A DNA stretch of 64,000 nucleotides from Candidatus Obscuribacterales bacterium (lineage in GTDB: Bacteria; Cyanobacteriota; Vampirovibrionia; Obscuribacterales; Obscuribacteraceae). A program made the position numbers and the translations under genes. How positions within the stretch are numbered: the first letter of the stretch is position 1; each line of letters begins with the position of its first letter. Below are positions 33,620 to 43,600 of the stretch, in pieces. Where the stretch lies: contig JAKFVQ010000019.1 in the NCBI GenBank assembly GCA_021732085.1, positions 62,001-126,000 of the forward strand, written 5' to 3'. The notes beneath the pieces are model-generated. The model made no database searches. It was not told where the DNA came from and saw only the letters and a program-made list of their open reading frames with translations.

Positions 33620-36139
33620 CGCATCCACCGCACGACAATTGGGGCAGGGCTGTGGTCCTGCAACAAAGATGGTTGTTGTGACATTGTGTGCTGCTTTCGA
33701 TCCTACAGCTTCCTTTTCGGCAGCGGTTTCGTTATGCGATGAGACTCTGAGGCGGGAGAATTTGATCAGTTTGTTTTGCATGAGAAATCCAGCTCCGGAC
33801 CAAACGAGAGTCTCAGGACAATCTGTCATGCGTGCAACAAGCTCTTCGAAGCTAAGTCGCCCCGTGCACAAATCCCAAACCTTATTGGTGGCATCGATCT
33901 GAACCTGACTGACTGGCTTTCCAGTTTTGCTGTAAAGTCTTTCGATCATATTTGTTTGTCGATCTACTAATGGATGAATGATCATCTCAGGCGTTTTTAG
34001 GAGAATTCTGGCGTCGGCAGCCGTCTCTTTTGATTGATGAGCTATTTCAAGTAATGGAATGAGTGGCATTTCAATATTGTATGCGACGCCAAGATTGCGC
34101 ATGTCCTCGGCTGTTTGCTTGTCGATTGTTGAAAGATCTTGCAATCGAAGTGAGCCATCGGTGAATGAACTGGCGAATTCTATGACAGCCATGTCTCCAT
34201 ACATCGCACCAAGTCGAGCCTTCGACGGCAATCCACCGTCAATGTACGCCCAGAAGACGCGACCTTGGCTAGATTCTACGGTAAGAATGCCAGTCTTGCC
34301 ACCTTGCGCAATCGTTTGCAAAAGCCCTGCAGGATCGAAGTCAACCATACCCCCTGACTGGTTGCGGCTCAGCGCCTTATTCATGAATTCTTCTGGCACG
34401 TCTTTCGAAATGACGATCATATTGGTGTTTCTTTTTGATCTTACGTACTCCAGCGCAATCATCGCTTCTTCCATGTAATCTTGCGGGGTGTACTCGGATC
34501 CGGCTAGCACGGGCGCAATACCACATGATACCGACCACGATGGCAATCCACCAGACCAATCCTTCTTTTCGGAGACTGCGCCTGAAACAGTCTCAGCAAT
34601 TTCACTGAGCTTTTTCAATGTTGTGCCTTCAAGAAAAAGTAAGAAACGACAGCCCCCAATTCTGTAGAGCATGTCGGCGAATTGAAGTTTCGATTTCTTG
34701 AATCGTTGGGAATGATCAAGTGCAGAAATTATGGTTTTGGAAAGCTCGTGTATTAGCCTATCGATAGTGCGTGGACCGAAAGAATTGATCAGTTGGCGGA
34801 AGTTATCACCTTCGATGATTACGAAGTAACTCTCATTCGATATTTTACCTGATGCAAAGTTGCCCTTGATCGACTCAAGCATTTCTTCAAGACTCAAGCG
34901 ATTGTGGACTAACGTTAGTGGGTCGTGGCGGCTCAGCCAGAAGGCGTTCTCATAGCGCGAAACCAAGTGCCACAACGGAGCGACGTCCTTAACAAGGCGT
35001 TTGAGAATTCGTTCCATTTTCTTTAAAGGCTGTGGATCCTTGCTGCTCGCTAGCACAACAAAGAAAGCCAGAACCTGTCCATGGAGCTCGAGGGGCGCGA
35101 TCATACAGTTGTTGGCCGCCACGTCCTTTGCAGCTTGTTTGAACTCTGAATCTTGAATCTCTTCTACATCGACTATTGTGACGCTGGTGTACTTGCGGAT
35201 AAATTGTGAAAAGCTACCGTCATCTTTTAAGTTCACCAAGAACTTCCCTTGCTCTTCGGAAAAGCCGATTTGATCCATTAATCTAAGACCAGGAAGTGAG
35301 TCAGCATCCAGCCCAAACGAAGCTTTCACTATTCCGGAAAACTCGTCATGGAAGTTTTGCAGTAATCCTTTCGCAACGTCATTGGTGCGCGCTATGGTCA
35401 CTAAATCTTTTTCAAGCTGGCCGATAAACCTGTCTTCAACTTCTCTTTCAAAAGCGCCTGTCAAATCGCTACGTGCTGCCGACACGGCACGGTCGTGTTC
35501 GTGTCTGATATTGCTGATGCGATCTCTCACAAACTTCAAATTGTCCGTAACTTCACTTGGGACAAAAATCGGAAAATTTTCCGGAACATCTTGTCCTTCT
35601 TTCAGCCTAAAATTCAGTCGGTCCAGCGGCTTATAAACAAAGAAGAAGTAGCTAACTCCAAAGGCAATCATATTGAGAATTCCAGCCAGCAGAATGGTGC
35701 CGGCCGATAATTGACTGGGCCACGTTTGCTGTTTGAATAGAGAGTCCAGAAGGCTCGGGCACGCATAGCCGATTGCCATAGAGCCGCCTTCAATCGCTTG
35801 CGTCAGTTCGATGAAGCGAGCACCTTTTATGTCGACAACTTTAGAGCTCGCTTGTGGACTTGTGGCTACTTCCCCCAACCCCGCGGGTCTGGTATTAGCC
35901 AGCACGCGCTTGTTGTTATCTGTAACGCGCATCCAATTAAGGTGATATTTGTGAGACAGCTCAGTTACTTCGCTTTGCGTGACTTTGCGGTCTTGAGTAA
36001 GGTCAGCTGCCACTTTTGCGGCGCTGGATTCGTAGATGAATTGGCTGAAATAAGGCGACAAAGTGTCCGATATCACCCAGATTGGAAACTGGAGAATCAG
36101 CAATAAGCACAGTACTCTTGGAATGAAACTAGTTAGCAT
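33563..36139 (-). CDS. Membrane sensor with degenerate GGDEF, DUF4388 and zinc ribbon
   Basis: The 858-residue protein has an N-terminal helix, an extracytoplasmic region (about 30-140), a second helix (about 148-168) and a GAF-like segment (about 235-390). A GGDEF domain (about 400-565) starts DPLTLVHNRLSLEEML, but its signature reads GGCRF at 495-499, so the catalytic acidic residues are lost and diguanylate cyclase activity is unlikely. A DUF4388/PATAN-like module follows (about 617-690, LLQTIAQGGKTGILTVESSQGRVFWAYIDGGLPSKARLG). A C-terminal zinc ribbon has C832, C835, C846 and C849. It may bind c-di-GMP or another nucleotide, or act as a scaffold. A strong bidirectional promoter is not visible upstream. 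Confidence 0.85.
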   Translation of the reverse strand: MLTSFIPRVLCLLLILQFPIWVISDTLSPYFSQFIYESSAAKVAADLTQDRKVTQSEVTELSHKYHLNWMRVTDNNKRVLANTRPAGLGEVATSPQASSKVVDIKGARFIELTQAIEGGSMAIGYACPSLLDSLFKQQTWPSQLSAGTILLAGILNMIAFGVSYFFFVYKPLDRLNFRLKEGQDVPENFPIFVPSEVTDNLKFVRDRISNIRHEHDRAVSAARSDLTGAFEREVEDRFIGQLEKDLVTIARTNDVAKGLLQNFHDEFSGIVKASFGLDADSLPGLRLMDQIGFSEEQGKFLVNLKDDGSFSQFIRKYTSVTIVDVEEIQDSEFKQAAKDVAANNCMIAPLELHGQVLAFFVVLASSKDPQPLKKMERILKRLVKDVAPLWHLVSRYENAFWLSRHDPLTLVHNRLSLEEMLESIKGNFASGKISNESYFVIIEGDNFRQLINSFGPRTIDRLIHELSKTIISALDHSQRFKKSKLQFADMLYRIGGCRFLLFLEGTTLKKLSEIAETVSGAVSEKKDWSGGLPSWSVSCGIAPVLAGSEYTPQDYMEEAMIALEYVRSKRNTNMIVISKDVPEEFMNKALSRNQSGGMVDFDPAGLLQTIAQGGKTGILTVESSQGRVFWAYIDGGLPSKARLGAMYGDMAVIEFASSFTDGSLRLQDLSTIDKQTAEDMRNLGVAYNIEMPLIPLLEIAHQSKETAADARILLKTPEMIIHPLVDRQTNMIERLYSKTGKPVSQVQIDATNKVWDLCTGRLSFEELVARMTDCPETLVWSGAGFLMQNKLIKFSRLRVSSHNETAAEKEAVGSKAAHNVTTTIFVAGPQPCPNCRAVDALSQKFCVHCGADMVQTKT

Positions 36140-36301
36140 TCACACCCCTCAATCCTGATACCTACCCCAGGGGCGGGCGCCCTAAACCAGCTATTACGAA
36201 GCTTAGAGCTTGTCAATATCGGTCTTTCGGCGGATTGTCTCGTCTTAATTTAGGGGTAGCTATTTCGCTCTGGAGAGAACGAAATGGTTGAACACTTTTC
36301 C

Positions 36302-37028
36302 CTATGGATTGTCGTTCATTATTTCACGCAGAACCTCGTTCAGTTCCAGCGCATCCAGGTCGAAAATTTGCAATCCCAACTGCGAATAGCCATTGCATTC
36401 ATTTATGATGGCTTGCAATATATGCTCTGGTGCCACCAAGTCTTTTTCCTCCGAATGTGCTAATTCAATTGCTCCGTGCATGATGCTCTGAGCGTAATTT
36501 CAGTTGTAGATTTGGCAGCTCAATTTTCGAAGATGCCTTCAATGCGGACGCAAAATCTGCACCGCCAAAGAGAATTACTGCCAGTGCGACATGTTCGAAT
36601 TCAACTTGGTTGGAATGTAATTGTTGTGCGATATTCCATGAAATTTGAAGAACCTATTGGATGACTATGAACTCATTGATCTGAGTTGCATGAACCCCGA
36701 GCAGAATGTTCAGTCGCTCCAATTCCGAGCGCTGATCGACTGCTTCTAACCTGTGCACTTTTCCTGATTCTCTGATCAAAGCAATTGCAATGTGGGCTTA
36801 ATTTACTTTTAAGAGACCTGAATATTCTTTCTCCAGTACCGCTAGGCTTAGAACGTTGCTAACGGCATGAGCACACGGAATCGGTGAAAAAGATTCTGGC
36901 ACCTTTAGCGCTTGCTCTGAATCGACCATTTGAGAGGGAGTCCATCGCGCAGTCCTATTGTTCTTGAGATGCGAGTTTGTCTGTTCATCGCGTAAGATTG
37001 AGCCGAGTTCATCTTGCTCATTGGGCAT
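36302..37028 (-). pseudogene. Decayed gene for a Clp N-domain (Clp_N) repeat protein
   Basis: Read on the minus strand from the ATG at 37028, an open stretch of 76 codons ends at TAA (36800-36798). The same frame then continues through TAG (36656-36654) to TGA (36467-36465). A second frame, 36302-36481, completes it. Across these breaks the translation keeps the Clp_N pattern three times: VLSLAVLEKEYSGLLKV then AHIAIALIRESGK; VEFEHVALAVILFGGADF; and AIELAHSEEKDLVAPEHILQAI. The recurring EH[IV] and preceding helix match ClpA/ClpC N-terminal repeats. Two in-frame stops plus one frameshift indicate a recently inactivated gene. The initial 76-residue part still has a ribosome site (GAGGACG), so it may still be translated. 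Positions 36140-36301 hold no gene. Confidence 0.65.
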
Positions 37029-37099
37029 TTTGCGTCCTCAGCTTTTTCGCTTTAATCCATACTATCACTAGTGGAGAATAACGAGCCAGTCTAAGGGGG

Positions 37100-37903
37100 C
37101 TATTTGCGCTTCAATAATCCAATTACTGAAAGGAAGAGCATGATCGATCCGAATGTTGCAAGTCCGCCAGGAACAGATTTCTCCGGACTATCTACCAATT
37201 TCTCTTTATCGAGATAACCGTTGGACGGCATCGAAGGATAATATCGAACTTTTACTTGTTCACTCTTGTGATAAATTCGTTTGCGGCCCAGCCCCAAAAC
37301 ATTATCCGAAGGCAGCTTTTGCGTGAGTCGATAGTTCTTGCCATTCACATTATATGAAACATCAACGCTGGCTTGCCTGCGGGATGTCGGGGCTGAATAC
37401 CAGGTTACCTCGCCCTTAGTTGAAGGCAGATGTTGAATCTCTGCGTAGAGGCTAGACTCGGTCTGAGCTACGTGTTGAAAGAGAATCGCAGATATGATCA
37501 GAAATGGCACCGCCGCAAGGATTAGCAGAATGCTGTTATGCTTTTCGTTCATCTTGTATTGTGATGCTTGGAACTCGCTATAGCCTGACGCGCGAACTTC
37601 ACCATGCAACCTTTGATATTGACTCAAGCCGTTCCACGCACTTGAACTGTGGGGATTGAGTTCGACCGCTCTGTTGAAGGCATTCTGCGCTTCAATACTG
37701 GCGCCGGATTGTTGGAGCGCCTCACCCAACATCCTCCAACCGTTTACGTGTTGAGGGCATGCTTCGACAGCCTTCTGAAGGTACCAAATGCCGTCTTCCA
37801 GCTGTCCACTCTTAAGGTGACTATTGGCATTGGAAATAAGGTCTTCGGCGCAACCGAAGCGAGCTTCCTCGGTCATCTCCCGGTTAAACATCTTGACGCG
37901 CAT
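37100..37903 (-). CDS. TPR plus DUF3592 membrane protein
   Basis: The 267-residue protein has two to three TPR units in its first 110 residues (DGIWYLQKAVEACPQHVNGWRMLGEAL and AQNAFNRAVELNPHSSSAWNGL). A transmembrane helix follows (about 122-142), then a DUF3592 domain (TKGEVTWYSAPTSRRQASVDVSYNVNGKNYRLTQKL ending EQVKVRYYPSMPSNGYL) and a last helix (about 245-263). DUF3592 is a beta-rich extracytoplasmic module of unknown function. An internal ATG four codons downstream is an alternative start. Confidence 0.8.
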   Translation of the reverse strand: MRVKMFNREMTEEARFGCAEDLISNANSHLKSGQLEDGIWYLQKAVEACPQHVNGWRMLGEALQQSGASIEAQNAFNRAVELNPHSSSAWNGLSQYQRLHGEVRASGYSEFQASQYKMNEKHNSILLILAAVPFLIISAILFQHVAQTESSLYAEIQHLPSTKGEVTWYSAPTSRRQASVDVSYNVNGKNYRLTQKLPSDNVLGLGRKRIYHKSEQVKVRYYPSMPSNGYLDKEKLVDSPEKSVPGGLATFGSIMLFLSVIGLLKRK

Positions 37904-38055
37904 AACATACCGCTTTCTTTAAAGGCTGAACTCCCCGCATTGCTAACATACGCGCCTTTCGGGAAAATTAGGATGGGGGTATTGGGAACCAGTTCAAGGC
38001 TTCTTCCGTCGAACTCCGTCGGACATCGTAAACAGTATGAATCCGTCCGGGCGCG

Positions 38056-39309
38056 ATGAGCGCAATCCCCATGCCAGAATTTATTCCACCTCTACATAAC
38101 AAGCTTGTTCTGTCCGCTGTGAAGATGCTATTGCCAATGCATTTGGCGCAGGAAAAGCTTGTTATGCGCCCCTCAGCTAATTGCGTGAACTCCATCCGGC
38201 GGCTATTGGGGCATAGCACGGTTTTAATGCTGAACCATTCCGATCGGAACGATCCTACCGCAGCTTTTTCTCTGTCCACAGCCGTAGGGCATCCGTTTTA
38301 CTTTCTTTCGGCTCGCGAACTCTTTGATATGGATGGAGGCGCGCGCGGACTGGTTATGCAACGATGTGGTGCTTATTCAGTTAAACGCGGGCAACCAGAA
38401 GACTTTGAATCGAAGGAAAAGACCATCTCTCTTATCGTTGAGGGGCGCCATCCACTGGTAATGTTTCCAGAGGGCGATGTTACTGGTCGGGATGACGAGA
38501 TTTTGCCTCTTAAGGTTGATGGATTGCGAAACATCCTTAAAGCGCAATCGATTCTTGCAGCTTTGGAGATACCGCGCACGGTGCACCTTTTACCTGTGGC
38601 GATCTACTATGAAGCACAGGACGATTCAATTCTTGATCTGCAAAACTGTCTGGCGCGCATGGAGCGCAGGCTTGAAATGGTTGCACGCGAATATGCATTA
38701 CAGCCGCGGATCACCAGAGTGCTTGCTGAGGTCATTTCGCATCTTGAGAGTTACTATTCAATCCACGATATGAAGGATTCGTCTCTACAATATCGATTGC
38801 AGAATATCTGTCGGCGAGCATCCCTCGCAATAGCGCAATATGCACAATTGATTGACATCAATCCGAACGAGGAAGAGCATGATCTTTTGTATAGCGTGAG
38901 GAGTGGACTCCGAGGACGAGCCTCTCTAGACCACACATACGGTTGTGGCTTCTGCGACAAACTAAACGCGGATCGCCTCCAAAAGGGCAAATCATGTGAA
39001 ACTGAGTTGGACCTTTTGCAGCAACTCCTAATCATTGCAAGTACTCTTGACGAACGAAGGTTCTCGCTTGATCAAGCATGGCGCTTAATCGACCGTTTAG
39101 AGCAAATTGTTTTTGGTAAAACTACCGCTAAAGGGCACCGAATTGCCTGGATGGAAGCCGCTGAGCCCATCGAGCTGCTTGGCTATAACGCTGAGTTTGA
39201 AGCTGCTCCTGAGAAGACGATTGGGCGCATTGATCAAATGGTACGGAAATCACTATCGAGCAATCTGCAGCGATTGAAGCGCATCGCTGAAATTGTGCAG
39301 AGCCGATGA
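38056..39309 (+). CDS. Lysophospholipid acyltransferase (PlsC-like)
   Basis: The 417-residue protein carries the acyltransferase motifs of the PlsC superfamily: NHSDRND with H61 and D66 (the HX4D catalytic dyad) and MFPEGDVTG (FPEG, 137-140). It is longer than PlsC, with an extra helical C-terminal region of about 200 residues containing Cys-rich GCGFCDK. It lacks obvious membrane helices apart from the hydrophobic N terminus. It probably transfers a fatty acyl group to a lysophospholipid. The patatin-like gene begins 12 bases after its stop, giving an acylation/deacylation pair. Confidence 0.82.
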   Translation: MSAIPMPEFIPPLHNKLVLSAVKMLLPMHLAQEKLVMRPSANCVNSIRRLLGHSTVLMLNHSDRNDPTAAFSLSTAVGHPFYFLSARELFDMDGGARGLVMQRCGAYSVKRGQPEDFESKEKTISLIVEGRHPLVMFPEGDVTGRDDEILPLKVDGLRNILKAQSILAALEIPRTVHLLPVAIYYEAQDDSILDLQNCLARMERRLEMVAREYALQPRITRVLAEVISHLESYYSIHDMKDSSLQYRLQNICRRASLAIAQYAQLIDINPNEEEHDLLYSVRSGLRGRASLDHTYGCGFCDKLNADRLQKGKSCETELDLLQQLLIIASTLDERRFSLDQAWRLIDRLEQIVFGKTTAKGHRIAWMEAAEPIELLGYNAEFEAAPEKTIGRIDQMVRKSLSSNLQRLKRIAEIVQSR

Positions 39310-39321
39310 GAAGAGGTGCAA

Positions 39322-40641
39322 ATGATAAATAGGACGCACACGTTATCTACTCTTGTCGTCGGATTCCTGATCGCGACTGCGACGAGTGCAGATGCCGAGG
39401 GGCTAAGTGCTGCCGAGATAGCGTTCAATAGAGGAGCAATGAAGCTCGGATCTTCAAGTCTCTGGGTAACCGATTCGCTATCCGCCAGTTTAGTAGGCCC
39501 TATTCTAGATTCCAGCAGCATAAAGAATCCAGTTGTGGGCGGCCAATTGCATGACGAGAGCTCTCCTGTTATCGAGCCTAAGTTCTCCGTTCCAGAGAAG
39601 AAGGATTGGGACAAGAGAAAATCTCATTATCTTTCTCAGTCTCTTCCAAGTGGAACAATCCCCTTCGGTGTGGATGTGCCACAACCCGCAGCGCCGGCTG
39701 CCGACGGCATCATTGAGAATTCAGTCCCAGCTGCATTGAATGGAAAGAAAAGTTTTGCGCTTACTCTTGCAGGTGGTGGCGCAAGAGGTGCTGCGCACAT
39801 TGGTGTTTTGAAAGTTCTCGAACGTGAAGGTCTAAGACCGGCGTTTGTGTCCGGCAGTAGTATTGGTGCCGTAATTGGCTCATTGTATTGCGCGGGAGTT
39901 CCTGTTGCAGAAATTGAGAGGCTCATGCTCAATGGGAAGGTGCGAAAAGCCTTTATGCCAATCCCGTTGAAACTGCAAGCCGCATGGTCCATTCCTCGGG
40001 ACATGTTCCTGCGAACACTTGGCGCGAAGCCTCAAGTGGGATTCTATAGCGGAAAGAGTCTTTCCAAATTTATAAGGAAGCAAATGCCTCCAGATGTGAA
40101 AAGAATGGAGGATATGAAAATTCCATTTGCCGTGATCGCGACCAATATTCTTGATACTAGAGCGACCTGGATTGCCAGAGGTGATATCGGCGAGGCGGTT
40201 AGAGCGAGCGCATCGATCCCCTTTGTTTATAAACCTGCCTTGTTCGAGGGGAAAGCAATGGTAGATGGTGGCATGCGCGCTAATCTTCCAACTGATGCAG
40301 CCCGCGCCTCTGGTGCCTCTGTGGTCGTGGCTGTGAAGTTGCATTCCAGCCTCGAATCCAAGCCGATGACAGACTTTCGCACAATGATGGAGTTCTCCGA
40401 TCGCATAATGAGTATTATGATGGCCGAGATTGAGTCTAAGAATATGAGTAAGGCCGATCTACTCATAGAACCGAACATTGATGATTTTATGCTCTATTCG
40501 TTCGACAAAGACGTACTCACTAGGGCTATTGATGCCGGGGAAAAAGCGGCTGAGGAAATGTTGCCGCAGCTGCGTGTCGCGCTCCAACCAGGAGCTTCAA
40601 GGTCTGCTGCTAAGGACAAGCCTGAGAAGGCTACGCATTAA
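39322..40641 (+). CDS. Exported patatin-like phospholipase
   Basis: The ATG at 39322 follows GAGG at a normal distance and begins a signal peptide (MINRTHTLSTLVVGFLIATATSADA). After about 110 linker residues the patatin domain has the oxyanion motif GGGARG (151-156), the nucleophile S180 in GSSIG and the catalytic Asp D315 in DGG. Ser-Asp dyad enzymes of this RssA/YlbK-like type release fatty acids from phospholipid. The product is expected in the periplasm or at the outer membrane. It is probably co-transcribed with the upstream acyltransferase, which suggests phospholipid remodelling. Confidence 0.88.
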   Translation: MINRTHTLSTLVVGFLIATATSADAEGLSAAEIAFNRGAMKLGSSSLWVTDSLSASLVGPILDSSSIKNPVVGGQLHDESSPVIEPKFSVPEKKDWDKRKSHYLSQSLPSGTIPFGVDVPQPAAPAADGIIENSVPAALNGKKSFALTLAGGGARGAAHIGVLKVLEREGLRPAFVSGSSIGAVIGSLYCAGVPVAEIERLMLNGKVRKAFMPIPLKLQAAWSIPRDMFLRTLGAKPQVGFYSGKSLSKFIRKQMPPDVKRMEDMKIPFAVIATNILDTRATWIARGDIGEAVRASASIPFVYKPALFEGKAMVDGGMRANLPTDAARASGASVVVAVKLHSSLESKPMTDFRTMMEFSDRIMSIMMAEIESKNMSKADLLIEPNIDDFMLYSFDKDVLTRAIDAGEKAAEEMLPQLRVALQPGASRSAAKDKPEKATH

Positions 40642-40655
40642 ACGATCCGCGAACT

Positions 40656-43600
40656 CTATTGCTTCACGGTCTCTGCTGCTACAATGCGGCGCAAATCGGC
40701 AGTTCTTCTTTCCAGCTCGCTTGGGAAACCATAGATTGTGATGAAGCGAATCACGTCTGTTTGTTTGCCTCGAATGAGAGCGGAGATTCCAGTCATTTTC
40801 AGTGGTGACTTGTCGAAGTCTTGTGAATAAGTGAAGTATCCGACGAGCACGTCGCCATGCTCATTCCATTGTTCCATTCTCTTCAATGCAAAATCTTTGA
40901 GTAGTTGATCTTTAGAAATTTTTGCACAGAGGCGCTCGAATGTTTCACGCAGAGAAGCCTCATTGGCGGGCAAAGTACCCACATCCATAAATGACTTTAA
41001 GTCTGTTTCTCCGACCGAGTAAAAATGATTTACCGAGTCTTTGGGATTCGCTTTGTTGATGATTGGGAGCCAGTGCGCCGGTAATTTCAATTCGCGTTTA
41101 AGAGAGCTTATGTCATACTTTATCATCCGGCTTCCATTAAACGAAGAAGTGATCACAAAGGCAAAAATCAAAAACAAAGCTGTTGCGATTACGCTGATTT
41201 CTCCATTAGAAAATAGTGGCTTGGCGTTTGATTTTTCTGTCTGTTCTGCCTGAGTTGAATTGCTTGGACTGACCTCAATGGCATGGTCAGCCTCTGCTTC
41301 CTGGTCCATTGGGTGTGATGTCGATGTAATTACCGCTGTGTCGTCTGTTTCGCATTCTTCAAGGTCACGGTTCAGTCGGGTCCAAACTAGTTGTGCCAGA
41401 AACAAGAAAAGTCCTATGCCTGTAACGCTCACTATTGTAAGAACATTCGCTGAAACCAGTTCGTACTCTTTTCCGGGAAATAGCCAATTGCATCCAAAAT
41501 TAACGGCAATAGCGCAGATAATCGCAGTAATGAACTGGGACTTCTTCTTCAATCCATTTGCGTTCTGCGGCATCAAGAGCAGAAAAATCAGTGCAGACAA
41601 CCAGGACGACAAATAGGCGACGAGCCAGTAGTAGTCGAGATACACATTCATTGAGAATGGAGAAAGTAATACCTTCCAATCATTTGGCAATGGAAGATCA
41701 ACTGCTGTTTTACTGAATGATGCGAAGCCTCCCGCAAAGGAGATCAATAGAAATACCAGAGAGCTGTATGTGCCCGGCGGCGATTTCTCGTTTGCCGATT
41801 GGCTAGTTGTGCTAACGGATTCTTCTTCTCCTGATGAGTCTGAGATCGCCGGAGGCTTGTTTCGCAACTGCCACTGCTGGCTCCTAATGTATCGCATTCC
41901 AGAACTTAGCAGAACCAGTGCTGCAGAAAATAAAACCGCCCTGAGCAGCAGCCACTCAATCGGAAGGTGGGGAATACTTTCGCTTATCACTCCGGTCGTT
42001 CTGGAAAGTTCGACTTCTGTTTTCCAAAGATTGAGAAATCCAGACATCGTGCCACCGCTAAGGGCAAATTTGTCCAAAATGTTCATTGGGAAAGTGAATA
42101 CTGCACCGAGGCAGAATGCTTGGAATAGCCGCAAGGTCGATATAGGTAGCTTCTTCAATCGGCGTGTTGCAAACACAAACAGGAAATAAGGAATGCCCAC
42201 ATCAATAATGCCGCGAAACATCATTAGGAATACTTCGTTGCTAACATTGTAATCGTGAACTGTAGTTCTGGCAGCGATCTCCAACAGGCACAGGCAAACG
42301 AAGCCCGAGTAAAGCAGCTGTCGTCCTTGAGCCGGCCATAAGCGCGATGACTCGGAGCAGATTTCCAGGATGGATGTGTGGAACAGCCAGAGAAGCCATA
42401 TTGCGAAAAAGGTTATCAGCACTTCGGAGTGTCTTGGAGCATGGCTAAATGATGAGATCTGAAAAGTATACTCTGCGATAAAAAACCAGCCTAAAAGAGT
42501 AAAGTAAGCCAATGAACCTACATTCTCATTAGTAAGTTTTCGCTTTCCAATCATCCAAACAACAACGAATACATCGATGGCGAAGACCCAACGCATCCAT
42601 TCGCTTGTATAGATATTCGTCGGATCGTTCAGCATCGAACGATAGTATTGATAGACAGGAATGAAAGCCCAGCTGACAGGTGCTAAGGGATGCGGAGGAA
42701 AATATGCCATGGCGATAACAGGACTCCAGAATATTACGAGCCCAGCTGTCAACGCCACTAAAGCTAACGGAACGAAGCTTCGTTTTGGCATCAAGTCTTG
42801 AACTGCTCTGGAAATGATGCGTGCATTCTTTAAAAGTTTGTAGATAATACCTACGCCAATGTAATACCAAATAGGCCAGAGGTATGCATTGCAAAGCCGG
42901 ATTGATGCAAGTAGCTGGTCTCCAACTGGACTTAGGCCTCCTCTCACGATCAGGCTGATGAGATAGATTAGCGACGTTGATGTGATTGTTAGAATGAAAA
43001 GACGCAGTGGCTGCGTGTCTGATTTTTTCTCACGCGCAGTGCCCAATGACAATAGTCCCAATAGGCTTCCGATTGACCCAGCCCACTGTAAAACAAATGG
43101 CTTCACGTAGTGGTGCACGGGAGATAATGCGGTGATTACAAGCCCAGTCGGAGCACCACTAATGACGCTAGCGATTATTGCGCAGATTTTGTCCCTCAGC
43201 GAATTCATGGGTAGGACTTTTGCTGAAATCATTATTCCGAGTAAGATGCTAAAGCTCAGTGAAATATTCCAGTAAGAGCGTGGTAAGAAAAGCGCGCAGG
43301 TGCCGAGTGAATAAATTGCGCCAAGTGATATGACCACGAGCGCTAGTCGATTTGAGATTGCGGCGCCGGTGGCAAGACATGCCCACGCAAAAGCCGAGAC
43401 GAAGATCCAGCACCATACAGACCAAGCTGGCGCACTGCTAGCCGCTCCATTCGCCAGTGAGATTTTGACAGGGTTTCCGTGAAACACCAGGCATAGTGGC
43501 ATTAAGAACACCAGGAAAACTGAAATCAGCGCCACCAGTTTCAGAATCGGTACCATTTCTGGTGCAAGCTTTTCGATCTCCAATCGATCTTTTGCATAGT

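Noticed and set aside
33563..36139. Active diguanylate cyclase
   Set aside because: The GGDEF signature is GGCRF, so catalytic residues are missing.
16215..36262. Shared 12-mer TAGGGGTAGCTA at 16215-16226 and 36251-36262
   Set aside because: Many identical 12-mer pairs are expected by chance in 64 kb, and the flanks do not align.
36476..36664. Plus-strand 62-codon frame
   Set aside because: It is antisense to the Clp_N-like remnant and has no ribosome site.
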